64,000 nucleotides of DNA. Source: Bacteriovorax sp. Lineage in GTDB: Bacteria > Bdellovibrionota > Bacteriovoracia > Bacteriovoracales > Bacteriovoracaceae. Shown here piece by piece: positions 23,595-32,495 of the stretch. The first letter of the stretch is position 1. The number at the start of each line of letters is the position of its first letter. The DNA lies in the NCBI GenBank assembly GCA_028710485.1, contig JAQTTZ010000002.1:41607-105606 (forward strand), given 5' to 3'. Both the position numbers and the translations under genes were made by a program. A model generated the notes under the pieces. The model ran no database searches, had not been told where the DNA came from, and was given only the letters and a program-made list of their open reading frames with translations.

Positions 23595-26500
23595 ATGAAA
23601 AGATTACTTATATTCCCTTGTTTGCTGACAGCGACTTTTCTAAAAGCTGATGAGTTAGATAGCATTGTTATCATCACGCCAACTTCTTACGAGAGAGCGT
23701 CAAGCTCATCTCAAACAATTAAGTCAAAAGTAACAGTGACCATCGGTGATTGGATCAACACAGACGTTTCAAAGGAAGTTAAAAAGAAAATTGCTCCTTA
23801 TAGTAAAGACCTTTCCAACTATTTTCCAAAACCGGGTGAACTAGATGCTTTTGTTGATAAGGTTGTATCCGAGGGAAAAAATACTATTATCGGAAATAAT
23901 CTAAGCGACGAAAAATTAATTCGTTTTTACGGACATCTCGGAAATAATTTGATTGGTGGCATAGCCGATAAAATTTTAAGTACCGAGGGTATTAAAGATC
24001 CAGCACGTCGTGAATTATGGGTGAAAAAAATACTAAATCCTTTTCAATCTTGTATCGGTAAATCAAATAATTCACAATATGATGCCAGTCGATGTATGGA
24101 TGCTCTGACAACGAGCTTGGTTCCCAGTGCTGGAATTGGTCTGGTTTATGAACTTTCAAGATCAAACTTAAACTCTGCATTGCCGGAAAATCAACGCGCG
24201 AGCTTTGATAATAATCAGGTCAATATCTATAAAGAGTGTATTAAAAAAACTCTGGGTGGAGCAAGTGACGTAAAAAAATGTGCCCTTCAAGCGATGAGAT
24301 CCGGTGTTTTAAAAGTTACAGATTTAAAATTGTCTAAAACTATAACTGATGCTTCTTCCTCGCCTGCTGCTGCAAAGTCGATTGAACAGGCCGTATGGCC
24401 AGGCTTTACGACATGTACCCAACAAGTTGGAACTGATAAAAATTCCAATACTGGATTAAGTGAACAATTCATGGGTTGTATTGATAACTTGGTTAAGACC
24501 ACTGGGATGCAGTTGGTTTCCGACAAACTTAATACTAATGCTTCTATAAAAGCTAATTTCTCAAAAGTAGAATTGGCCAAGTTAACTACTGATAAAGTTC
24601 AAAGTTTTAAAGAGTGCATCGAAGATCAGCAGAAAAATAATATTAGAAAAGATGGAATGCTGGATACGGCGAAGTGTGAAACTGCAATCACTAATGACAT
24701 CACTTATAAAGTGGTTGCAAAGACTTTGGTCCAAACAGCTAATGATTCTTTTAAGTCTGATCACTCTGCTGCGACAACTGCTGGGAATAGAGGAAAACAG
24801 CTTCTTGATCAGTGCTGGAGCAATGATCAAATTCCAAAGCAGCGCGAATTATGCTTAAGAAAAACGATTCTCTCTTTTTCACAGGTTATTGCCTCTGCCA
24901 AATTAGATAAAGCAATTCCTTCTGATTTAAAAAATAAGAAAGAACTTGCCCAGTCTTCTTTAAAAGAGCTGGCAAGCTGCCTTGAAAAACAACTTCCCGC
25001 TAATATTTCCGAAGCTCATGATTTAGGCGCTCAGACTAGTGTTTGTTCAAATCAACTTACTCGAAAAGTAGCTCTTCAAGTGGCAAAAGACTCAGTTCGA
25101 TCCAAAGCAATCGAAAGTAAAATGAGCGAAGCTGATGCTGATAAATTGGTAAAAACTTTTGTTGAACAGAAATTCATGAACTGTATTGGAACCATTCCTA
25201 CAGATGAAAAACTTGAGAATTGTTCTGGTGAATTAAAGAAAAATGTTGCTGTAACCCTCGCGTCTTCTCTAATCCGTGCGAATGCAACTGGAAAAGTGAG
25301 CCCTGCTGAAACGGAAGTGTTAATCACTAAACTTGTGACTCAAAAATTTAGTGGTTGTATTGGCACTAATCCCAGCAATGGAAAATTAAACGACTGTATT
25401 GGTGAATTAACTAAAGGAGCGACCAAATCAATTGTTCTCTCATATGAAAAAAAGCAAATCAAAGATCAGTTAAATACAGAGAGTACACCTACCAAGCTAA
25501 AACCTGTCGAAGATAATTTTGTAGCTTGTGTTGACAGGCCGTACCCCACAGCAGAAGTTTCAAAAAGCTTGGGAGAATGTACAAAAGAATTTGCCTTGGA
25601 ATTTGCTCGCAACTTAGGAAATTTAAAACTTAACTCACTGATGAAATCAGTGCTTGGTTTAAATTATTACAACGATCAAAAAAAAGACATTGATCAAATT
25701 TTAAATAAATATAATGAGTGCCTCGATGACTTGAAAAAATTCGATCTAGAAGATGGTCTCTTAGATAAGCTTACTATTTGCACAGATGGACTTGAGCGCC
25801 GAGGCCTTAGTTTTGTCACAGGTACTGTTAATACCTGGATGAGCAGTGATGAAAAAGATGCTGCTACTGTCATGGTCAAAAATGAGTTTGCTAATTTCAT
25901 TCCATGTTTGGGCGCATTCTTGCCTCCTTCACCTTATAGCCAGAAATTGCAAGCCAATGCGGATTCTATTTTAAAACCTATATCTCTAATCATTTCACAA
26001 TATATAGAATACTCTCCTGAGGATGCCAAACGCACCTTGGATGATATTATTAAACAACTCTCCACTGACTTAAAAGATGTCGCCAGTAATCCCGCTTCAA
26101 GAAAAGCTCTTATCGACAGTCTTTACAACAATGGGGCACTAGATCAGTTATTAAAATCAATGGTCCGCTCTGAAGTTAAAAATGCTTTTGATAAAATGGC
26201 TGAATCAGAACTTCCAAAAGATTTGCGAGCCGCTCTTTTAACCAAAGAAAACTTTGACAAAATATTTGCTAGTGATGAAGGCAAAGTGATCAAAGACATG
26301 GTGATGGTGAAAATTCTAAAGCCAGTTTTAATGGATCAAGTAAACATGAAATCACCTTTAATGCTCGCAGGAATGGACTCAGTTAAAGACCGAGTTGTTA
26401 AAATGCTGATTAACTCTCCCCAATTTGGCGAACAAATTATAAAAATCAGTGTGCAGAATAAAATTAACGATATGGGCGTCTTTACTCATTTTATAGCGAA

Positions 26501-26696
26501 GGTTCTTTATGGAAGTAATTCACTCAACTGGGAAAAAGTAAGAACTTCCCCAGATGGAAAGATTGCTGAAGCCTATATTAGAGAAAATATACTGCTTCCA
26601 AAATTCAAAGGTCAAATTTTGTCTAAAGCAGATGAGAATAATTATAACGATGAAGCCGAAAAATTAGTAAAGGCTGCAGTCAAAAAATACGATTAA
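23595..26696 (+). CDS. Exported 1033-aa protein with ten two-cysteine helical repeats
   Basis: A probable signal peptide (MKRLLIFPCLLTATFLKA) precedes a mostly helical protein. From residue 153 to 729 cysteines come in ten pairs 13-22 residues apart: 153/167, 215/229, 274/295, 341/361, 407/420, 462/484, 530/543, 588/601, 645/662, 709/729, plus a single Cys771. Each pair sits in a pattern like F-x-x-C-I-x(n)-C-x-x-x-L. The best matching units are FMNCIGTIPTDEKLENCSGE and FSGCIGTNPSNGKLNDCIGE. The C-terminal 250 residues lack cysteine. No known repeat family is recognised. Disulfide-bonded helical hairpins in the periplasm are inferred. Confidence 0.75.
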   Translation: MKRLLIFPCLLTATFLKADELDSIVIITPTSYERASSSSQTIKSKVTVTIGDWINTDVSKEVKKKIAPYSKDLSNYFPKPGELDAFVDKVVSEGKNTIIGNNLSDEKLIRFYGHLGNNLIGGIADKILSTEGIKDPARRELWVKKILNPFQSCIGKSNNSQYDASRCMDALTTSLVPSAGIGLVYELSRSNLNSALPENQRASFDNNQVNIYKECIKKTLGGASDVKKCALQAMRSGVLKVTDLKLSKTITDASSSPAAAKSIEQAVWPGFTTCTQQVGTDKNSNTGLSEQFMGCIDNLVKTTGMQLVSDKLNTNASIKANFSKVELAKLTTDKVQSFKECIEDQQKNNIRKDGMLDTAKCETAITNDITYKVVAKTLVQTANDSFKSDHSAATTAGNRGKQLLDQCWSNDQIPKQRELCLRKTILSFSQVIASAKLDKAIPSDLKNKKELAQSSLKELASCLEKQLPANISEAHDLGAQTSVCSNQLTRKVALQVAKDSVRSKAIESKMSEADADKLVKTFVEQKFMNCIGTIPTDEKLENCSGELKKNVAVTLASSLIRANATGKVSPAETEVLITKLVTQKFSGCIGTNPSNGKLNDCIGELTKGATKSIVLSYEKKQIKDQLNTESTPTKLKPVEDNFVACVDRPYPTAEVSKSLGECTKEFALEFARNLGNLKLNSLMKSVLGLNYYNDQKKDIDQILNKYNECLDDLKKFDLEDGLLDKLTICTDGLERRGLSFVTGTVNTWMSSDEKDAATVMVKNEFANFIPCLGAFLPPSPYSQKLQANADSILKPISLIISQYIEYSPEDAKRTLDDIIKQLSTDLKDVASNPASRKALIDSLYNNGALDQLLKSMVRSEVKNAFDKMAESELPKDLRAALLTKENFDKIFASDEGKVIKDMVMVKILKPVLMDQVNMKSPLMLAGMDSVKDRVVKMLINSPQFGEQIIKISVQNKINDMGVFTHFIAKVLYGSNSLNWEKVRTSPDGKIAEAYIRENILLPKFKGQILSKADENNYNDEAEKLVKAAVKKYD

Positions 26697-26701
26697 GAAT
26701 T

Positions 26702-27103
26702 ATGCAAGTTTACGAAGAAAAATATTTTAAAATTTTTATTGTTGATGAAAATGTTCAATTTAGAAATACCCTGGCCTCTCGCCTAAGGCTTCAAGGCTTT
26801 AGTGTTGAGTTCGCCACAGGTGGCTTCCATTTATTGCATATCTTGGAAAAGCATAAAGACTGCTCCCTCGTGATCATGCATGAAGATATGCTCGATATGT
26901 CTGCGGAGGAAATCATTTCGCTGGTCCGAACCACTAAGAACAAAACCGATCTCCCTATTTTATTTATATCTCATGGTGGCAATGAAGAAGAAATTTGTGA
27001 GATGATTTTCAATGGGGCCAACGAATATATCATTAAGACGGAGAACTTTCAGCCAATCGTCGATAGGGCTAAAAAATATTTCACTCTTTTGAAGAATTCT
27101 TAA
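26702..27103 (+). CDS. Stand-alone receiver-like protein lacking the phosphoacceptor aspartate
   Basis: A 133-residue CheY-type fold: KIFIVDENVQFRNTLASRL at strand 1, LVIMHEDMLDMSAEE at the phosphorylation loop, LPILFISHGG and NEYIIKTENF near the end. The position where receivers have Asp57 is His in MHEDM by my alignment; the lysine after strand 5 is kept. It starts five bases after the stop of the cysteine-repeat gene, so it is probably cotranscribed. A phosphorylation-independent pseudo-receiver is likely. Confidence 0.75.
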   Translation: MQVYEEKYFKIFIVDENVQFRNTLASRLRLQGFSVEFATGGFHLLHILEKHKDCSLVIMHEDMLDMSAEEIISLVRTTKNKTDLPILFISHGGNEEEICEMIFNGANEYIIKTENFQPIVDRAKKYFTLLKNS

Positions 27104-27185
27104 GTAGATATCGGCAGTGCATATCGACGAACAATACCTCTCTCCCTTATGATTCAAGTGAAACTTCAACTAAAGGAATATGCGT

Positions 27186-28412
27186 ATGAAAAAAATTAAA
27201 GTAGCCAACCCAGTGGTTGAGCTTGATGGCGATGAGATGACCAGAATCATCTGGAAGTTTATCAAGGATAAACTTATCCTTCCTTATCTCGATCTTGATA
27301 TTAAGTATTATGACCTAGGGATGGAGCATAGAGATGAAACCAACGATCAAGTCACGATTGATGCTGCGGAAGCCATCAAGAAATATAATGTTGGTATCAA
27401 ATGCGCGACAATTACTCCTGATGAAGCTCGCGTAACTGAATTTAAATTAAAAGAAATGTGGAAATCTCCTAATGGGACAATCAGAAATATTTTAGATGGG
27501 ACCGTTTTTAGAGAACCAATTATCTGTAAAAACGTTCCACGTTTGGTTCCAAACTGGACGAAGCCAATCATGATTGGTCGCCACGCTTTTGGTGACCAGT
27601 ATAAAGCGACAGATTTTGTTACCAAAGGTCCGGGGAAATTAACTCTAACTTTTGAAGGCGTAAACGGCGAAAAAATTTCAAAAGAAGTTTACACTTTTAA
27701 AGGCGATGGTGTTGCTCTTGCTATGTACAATACTGATGAATCGATCAAAGGATTCGCTCACTCTTGCTTTAACATGGCCCTTACTAAAAAATGGCCACTT
27801 TATTTTTCTTCAAAAAATACCATCCTAAAAAAATATGATGGTCGCTTCAAAGATATTTTCCAGGATATTTATGAAAACGATTATAAGAAAAAATTTGAAT
27901 CTCTAGGAATTACATACGAGCACAGACTGATCGATGATATGGTTGCCAGTGCTCTTAAATGGCATGGAGATTTTATCTGGGCCTGTAAAAACTACGACGG
28001 TGACGTTCAGTCAGATACAGTGGCACAGGGCTTTGGTTCATTAGGTCTTATGACTTCAGTTCTCATCACTCCAGATGGAAAGACAATGGAAGCTGAAGCA
28101 GCTCACGGAACAGTTACTCGTCACTTCAGAATGCACCAACAAGGAAAGCCTACTTCTACTAACCCAATCGCATCAATATTCGCCTGGACTCGCGCTTTAG
28201 GTCATAGAGGGAAACTAGATAATAATCCTGAATTGATTCATTTCTGTGAAACACTTGAAAAAGTTTGTGTTGAAACTGTTGAATCTGGAAAAATGACAAA
28301 AGACTTAGCTGTTTGTATTTACGGCGAGAAAATAACTACTGAGCAGTACTTAACTACTGAAAAATTTCTAGATGCCCTTGATTCGAATCTTAAACTTGCA
28401 CTAAAACTCTAA
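27186..28412 (+). CDS. icd: NADP-dependent isocitrate dehydrogenase, eukaryotic-like type
   Basis: The 408-residue enzyme has [15 protein letters not shown], the substrate loop [19 protein letters not shown] and [14 protein letters not shown], all marks of the homodimeric eukaryote-like NADP-IDH subfamily. It oxidatively decarboxylates isocitrate in the TCA cycle. I start at the second ATG (27186), eight bases after AAAGGA; the first ATG at 27180 is only two bases from it. Monocistronic, with a long perfect terminator. Confidence 0.96.
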   Translation: MKKIKVANPVVELDGDEMTRIIWKFIKDKLILPYLDLDIKYYDLGMEHRDETNDQVTIDAAEAIKKYNVGIKCATITPDEARVTEFKLKEMWKSPNGTIRNILDGTVFREPIICKNVPRLVPNWTKPIMIGRHAFGDQYKATDFVTKGPGKLTLTFEGVNGEKISKEVYTFKGDGVALAMYNTDESIKGFAHSCFNMALTKKWPLYFSSKNTILKKYDGRFKDIFQDIYENDYKKKFESLGITYEHRLIDDMVASALKWHGDFIWACKNYDGDVQSDTVAQGFGSLGLMTSVLITPDGKTMEAEAAHGTVTRHFRMHQQGKPTSTNPIASIFAWTRALGHRGKLDNNPELIHFCETLEKVCVETVESGKMTKDLAVCIYGEKITTEQYLTTEKFLDALDSNLKLALKL

Positions 28413-28423
28413 TATCTTAACAG

Positions 28424-28465
28424 GCCCGTCATTATAGACTCTATAATGACGGGCTTATCTTTTTT
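28424..28465 (+). terminator. Intrinsic terminator of icd
   Basis: Perfect 14-base arms GCCCGTCATTATAG/CTATAATGACGGGC with a three-base loop, then TTATCTTTTTT. Confidence 0.95.
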
Positions 28466-28531
28466 ACACACCACCTAGACGCCTCATCTTCCCTATTCTA
28501 AAAACAGCTATAAATCTCTTGGGAGGAAACA

Positions 28532-28912
28532 ATGAAATATTTAATGCTTTTAAGCTTACTACTAGCTTTTAATGTAAAGGCCGAAACGAATTCTGATGAT
28601 CTAAGTTTAGCTGATGAAGCGATTCAAGCTCCAACAATGGATATCGAAGGACAATACCAGGTAAAAGAAGAAGTTAAAGCTGCACCTGTAGCTGTTAAAG
28701 AAATAAGAATTGCTGCTCCAAGAAAAATAGTAAAAAAACTCTCACAATCAGACAGAATGAAAATCTTTAGAGAACGTCTTGAAGAACGCAATAAAATTAT
28801 GATTGAAAGAAAGATGGAACAAATTCGTTTTCAACAAGAACTTGCTCTTGCTCGCAAACTTGAACAGTCGATGAACCAAACTCTTAAAGCTATTGATTCT
28901 GTAAAAAATTAA
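28532..28912 (+). CDS. Small exported charged helical protein (126 aa)
   Basis: A signal peptide (MKYLMLLSLLLAFNVKA) is followed by an acidic and Ala/Val-rich linker and a long charged helix from about residue 65 (RMKIFRERLEERNKIMIERK), likely a coiled coil. No family is recognised. GGGAGGAA gives a strong ribosome site. It is a single-gene unit. Confidence 0.65.
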   Translation: MKYLMLLSLLLAFNVKAETNSDDLSLADEAIQAPTMDIEGQYQVKEEVKAAPVAVKEIRIAAPRKIVKKLSQSDRMKIFRERLEERNKIMIERKMEQIRFQQELALARKLEQSMNQTLKAIDSVKN

Positions 28913-28923
28913 TTAAACTGTCT

Positions 28924-28960
28924 AAAGTTTCGACAGGTAAAATTTATCTGTTGAAACTTT
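28924..28960 (+). terminator. Stem-loop after the 126-aa gene, probable terminator
   Basis: A 13-base stem AAAGTTTCGACAG/CTGTTGAAACTTT (one G-U pair) starts 11 bases after the stop codon. A T-rich tract follows only later (28980-28988), so termination may be weak. Confidence 0.6.
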
Positions 28961-29017
28961 TAACATTGATTTCTGTCTTATTTTTTTTCCATCCTAATAA
29001 ATCATTCACATAGCTTT

Positions 29018-29033
29018 TGGCACGCCTCTTGTA
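29018..29033 (+). promoter_or_regulatory. Candidate sigma54 promoter
   Basis: TGGCACG-CCTC-TTGTA matches the sigma54 consensus TGGCACG-N4-TTGCW except for T in place of C at the -12 element. It lies 37 bases before the start codon of the coiled-coil gene. Confidence 0.4.
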
Positions 29034-29069
29034 GTAGACACCTATATCTAACTTCCAGGGGGACCTAGT

Positions 29070-30245
29070 ATGAAAGTAAATAAACTTTTTTTCTATACAG
29101 TAGCTTCACTCTTAACAGTTCAATCAATGTCACCGGACTTCATAATAAACGTTCTGCCATCACATGGAAGAATGCCTGCAGCTGAAACCACTCCTGTTAA
29201 AAAATCAGTTGCAAAAAAGAAAGTGGCAAAAAAAGCAGTCACTTCAAAAGAAATGGAATCTCTTCAAAATAAGCTGGCTCAACTTGAAGTTGATCTTCAA
29301 AAGAAAGAAGACCTTCTCGATCAAAAAGCAAAAGAAATCGAACTCTTAAAAAATAATAAAACAGAAGAAAAAATCGATGCTCTAACTAAACTTATTGTTG
29401 AACAAAAAGCTGATGTCGATAAATTAAAAAACGATATTAAAAATTCTGAAATTAAAGACATAAAAATCGTTAATCAGAATAAAACGGCAATTGAAGTTGT
29501 AGTCTGTAAATCGGAATCAAAAGGTGAAAAACTTGAAGCTGATATCAAAAAACTTTTAGACGATAAAGAAGAAGTTTTAAAACGAGTTGATGGTCTAAAA
29601 AAAGAAAACGATGAATTAAAATTAAAACTTACCGTTACACCTGAATTAAAAAAACAAGAAATTGTCAAAGCTGATGTTAAAGCTGACACAGAAGAAAATG
29701 CTGCAGAAGACAAAGCCCCAGTAGTTAAAAAATCACAAGCTCTAGACAAAAAATCAGAAAACTCTGAGTTAATGGCGCTTATGTCACAAATGACAACTAT
29801 GTTTTCTACTCAAATGCAAAGCCAGATGCAGATGCAAATACAAATGATGAACACGCTCTCGCAAATGCAAACAAGTATGATGCCGCAAACTAACCCGTAT
29901 AGCCCATCTCTCTACTCTAATAACTTTATGAATAATTATTCTCATGGATACCCATCATTAAGCGATAGTATTGGATCATACGAATTAGGATTGGGAATTC
30001 CCGCTCAATCATCTCCTTGGTCTGATTACTCAAATCCTTACTCGATTGCGCCAAGTCTGAAACGTCAGCAACTTTCTAGCCCAACTGATTTTGGTTTCTC
30101 TTTTAACCAAACTCCAAATGCGATAAGAGGCTTTGACTTCAATCAAGCTCCAGCGGGAACTCAGAAGTCTCAACAAGTTCAACCGCAACAACATCAACTT
30201 CAGAAGCAACAGTTACCATTTGGCCTTCCAATAATTTCTGCTTAA
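29070..30245 (+). CDS. Exported coiled-coil protein with Met/Gln-rich and disordered C-terminus
   Basis: A 391-residue protein with a hydrophobic N-terminal segment (LFFYTVASLLTVQSM) that may be a signal peptide. Residues about 58-200 form a long coiled coil of Lys/Glu/Leu heptads (MESLQNKLAQLEVDLQKKE). A run rich in Met and Gln follows near 240-275 (QMQSQMQMQIQMMNTLSQMQ), then a Pro/Ser/Asn/Gln-rich tail. No family is recognised; structural or surface roles are possible. AGGGGGA precedes the start, with a candidate sigma54 promoter upstream. Confidence 0.65.
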   Translation: MKVNKLFFYTVASLLTVQSMSPDFIINVLPSHGRMPAAETTPVKKSVAKKKVAKKAVTSKEMESLQNKLAQLEVDLQKKEDLLDQKAKEIELLKNNKTEEKIDALTKLIVEQKADVDKLKNDIKNSEIKDIKIVNQNKTAIEVVVCKSESKGEKLEADIKKLLDDKEEVLKRVDGLKKENDELKLKLTVTPELKKQEIVKADVKADTEENAAEDKAPVVKKSQALDKKSENSELMALMSQMTTMFSTQMQSQMQMQIQMMNTLSQMQTSMMPQTNPYSPSLYSNNFMNNYSHGYPSLSDSIGSYELGLGIPAQSSPWSDYSNPYSIAPSLKRQQLSSPTDFGFSFNQTPNAIRGFDFNQAPAGTQKSQQVQPQQHQLQKQQLPFGLPIISA

Positions 30246-30260
30246 TTAAAACAAAATAAG

Positions 30261-30291
30261 AAAAGGGACACCCGAGACGATGTCCCTTTTT
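30261..30291 (+). terminator. Intrinsic terminator of the coiled-coil gene
   Basis: Ten-base arms AAAAGGGACA/TGTCCCTTTT around a ten-base loop, ending in a T run. Confidence 0.85.
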
Positions 30292-30404
30292 CGCTTAATC
30301 TCTTCCGGTAAACTCTTCTAAAATACCTAACAACACCAATCAACTAATATGAAAAGAGGAAAAATATGCCTTTTTTCTAAGATTATTTTTTAAAACTTCG
30401 ATGA

Positions 30405-30439
30405 GCTAAATAAGTTAGCTGAATTAAGGATTATTTAGC
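30405..30439 (+). other. Inverted repeat in the leader region of the zinc-ribbon gene
   Basis: Perfect nine-base arms GCTAAATAA/TTATTTAGC are separated by 17 bases, about 55 bases before the start at 30494. Operator or leader structure cannot be decided. Nothing else is seen in the gap 30292-30493. Confidence 0.4.
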
Positions 30440-30493
30440 CATTTAAGAATAACAAAGAGCAATGGATGCTACTTCAATGAAACAGGATTTATC

Positions 30494-30742
30494 ATGAAGG
30501 TAGAATTAACAAACAAAGAGACCAGTAACAAACTTTTGATTAAAAAGTGCCATATGTGTGGTCATATTATGGAATCAGGCCAAGAAGTTCAAAAATGCGG
30601 AAAATGCAAAAAATCATTCCTGCCTGTCAACTACTTCTCTAAGGTTCACTCCAAATCCCAGAAGGAATATGAGCAACTTTTCGCTCATGGCCATGAGATT
30701 CACGAAGAAGATCTTATAAAAGGTCTTACAGTTCTCTGGTAA
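30494..30742 (+). CDS. Small zinc-ribbon protein (82 aa)
   Basis: Two CxxC knuckles 15 residues apart (KKCHMCGH, QKCGKCKK) form a typical zinc ribbon in the N-terminal half. The C-terminal half is charged with three histidines (AHGHEIHEED). The function of such small ribbons is unknown. ACAGGA provides the ribosome site. It ends 36 bases before recJ and may be transcribed with it. Confidence 0.7.
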   Translation: MKVELTNKETSNKLLIKKCHMCGHIMESGQEVQKCGKCKKSFLPVNYFSKVHSKSQKEYEQLFAHGHEIHEEDLIKGLTVLW

Positions 30743-30747
30743 TAGTG

Positions 30748-30777
30748 CCTATTCATGACAAAAATGCTATGAATAGG
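30748..30777 (+). promoter_or_regulatory. Stem-loop abutting the recJ start codon
   Basis: Perfect nine-base arms CCTATTCAT/ATGAATAGG end one base before the recJ ATG, and G-U plus U-A pairs could extend the stem into the start codon. No other Shine-Dalgarno is visible for recJ. Confidence 0.45.
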
Positions 30778-30778
30778 T

Positions 30779-32479
30779 ATGCAGCAACTTCATCCAATCA
30801 TTCAAAGACTCTTTGATAAAAAGGGCCTTGACCAAAAAAAAATTGAACACTTTTTATCTTGGGATTTAAAATCTCTTCCAGCGCTTACAACGCTTAAAGA
30901 TTTAGAAGTGGCGTCCAAAAGAATTATTGAAGCCGTCAATCTCAATCAAAAAATTGGAGTTTATGGCGACTACGATGTTGATGGGACAACTTCCTGTGCC
31001 CTCCTCCATCATTTTTTTAAAATGTTCGATGTCGAAATAGATATCGTTCAACCTTCACGCTTTATTGAAGGATATGGTCTACATCTTTCATCAATAGATG
31101 AGGCAGTAGAAAAAGATATCAGAGTTTTAATCACTGTCGATTGTGGAATCACAAATAACGAAGCGGCAGACCTGGCCCGTGCAAAAGGATTGGATTTGAT
31201 TATCACTGACCATCACAAAGATGCGCGTGATACCATGCCTGATGCCTTTGCAGTCATCAATCCCAATCGTCGCGATGAAGATGCAGCGGGGGAATTAAAA
31301 ACTCTTGCAGGGGTTGCAGTAGCTTTTGCCTTGGCGGTTCAAATTCGTGCAGATCTGGCATTAGCGGGAAAAACACTTCCTACACTTTATCCGCTTCTCC
31401 AATTTGTAGCGATCGGAACAATCTGTGACCTCGCGCACTTAAGTCCGGTTAATTTAAAACTTGTTCGGCATGGCCTAAAACTTTTAAAAGAAACACAATA
31501 CCCGGGTCTACGTGCTTTTTTTACAGCGGATGAATTAAAAGCAAAAACAATCCCTTCTGAAAAATTAGCTTTTCATATTGGACCACTCATAAATTCCAAA
31601 GGACGCCTTGATCATCCTGAACTGGCGCTGCAACTTCTAATTGCCAGCACATCAGAGCGAGCACGTGAGTGTTACGATCATTTGGTTACTTGCAATAATG
31701 AAAGAAAATTTATTCAAAATGAAGTTTCAAAAGAAGCTCGAGAACAAGTACTACGTGAAAGAAAAAGCTTGGGACAAAATCTTGAGCATCTCATTACGAT
31801 AGTCTATCAACCTCACTGGCACGAAGGTGTTATTGGGATCGTTGCTTCAAAAATGGTTGATACCTTCAAAGCCCCTGCCATTATCTTCACTGATTCCGAA
31901 AATCCAGGTGTAATCAAGGCATCTTGCAGAAGTGCTGGAACACTTGATATGTTTAATCTTCTAAAAAAGAATGAACATCTGTTTATCAAGTTTGGTGGTC
32001 ATAAAGCGGCTGCAGGGCTCTCAATGAAAAAAGAAAATTTGAGAGAATTCATAGCAAACATGAATAATCTGCTCAAAGATATTCCGGCCATCGAGCGCAC
32101 GCGAATGGAGTTTTACGATTTAGAAATCGAAGCAGGCGAAATTAATCCTCAGCTTATGCGTGACCTAGATCTTCTTGAACCATTTGGAATGGGAAATGAA
32201 AAACCAATTTTCAAAATTAAAGGTGTTCATCTAGATTCATTTGATATTATGAAAGAAGCCCACGTCAGATGGAATTTCTCACATCAAAAAACAAAGTTAA
32301 AAGGTATTAGTTTTAATTATATTGGAAAATATGAAGCTCGGGCGCCTTCTGAAATTTTTACTACTCAGAATTTAAAACGGGAAGATCTATCTGTTTATTT
32401 TACTTTGGGACTTAATCGTTTTAATGGAAATGAATCAATTCAATTAATGATTGATCGCCTAGACTTCGGTGAATTCTAG
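30779..32479 (+). CDS. recJ: Single-stranded-DNA-specific 5'-3' exonuclease RecJ
   Basis: The 566-residue protein has the DHH phosphoesterase motifs GVYGDYDVDGTTS (I), TVDCGITNNEAA (II), LIITDHHK (III), and the DHHA1 motif FGGHKAAAGLSM. It degrades single-stranded DNA in recombination and mismatch repair. Length and domain order match RecJ. A stem-loop covers the start region and its Shine-Dalgarno is poor, which suggests low or coupled translation. Confidence 0.95.
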   Translation: MQQLHPIIQRLFDKKGLDQKKIEHFLSWDLKSLPALTTLKDLEVASKRIIEAVNLNQKIGVYGDYDVDGTTSCALLHHFFKMFDVEIDIVQPSRFIEGYGLHLSSIDEAVEKDIRVLITVDCGITNNEAADLARAKGLDLIITDHHKDARDTMPDAFAVINPNRRDEDAAGELKTLAGVAVAFALAVQIRADLALAGKTLPTLYPLLQFVAIGTICDLAHLSPVNLKLVRHGLKLLKETQYPGLRAFFTADELKAKTIPSEKLAFHIGPLINSKGRLDHPELALQLLIASTSERARECYDHLVTCNNERKFIQNEVSKEAREQVLRERKSLGQNLEHLITIVYQPHWHEGVIGIVASKMVDTFKAPAIIFTDSENPGVIKASCRSAGTLDMFNLLKKNEHLFIKFGGHKAAAGLSMKKENLREFIANMNNLLKDIPAIERTRMEFYDLEIEAGEINPQLMRDLDLLEPFGMGNEKPIFKIKGVHLDSFDIMKEAHVRWNFSHQKTKLKGISFNYIGKYEARAPSEIFTTQNLKREDLSVYFTLGLNRFNGNESIQLMIDRLDFGEF

Positions 32480-32485
32480 GCGATC
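32453..32485. terminator. Hairpin overlapping the recJ stop codon, between convergent genes
   Basis: Perfect 11-base arms GATCGCCTAGA/TCTAGGCGATC include the recJ TAG. No strong T run follows on either strand, so it may protect 3' ends or be a weak terminator for recJ and the convergent porin gene. Confidence 0.5.
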
Positions 32486-32495
32486 AGATCTGAAG

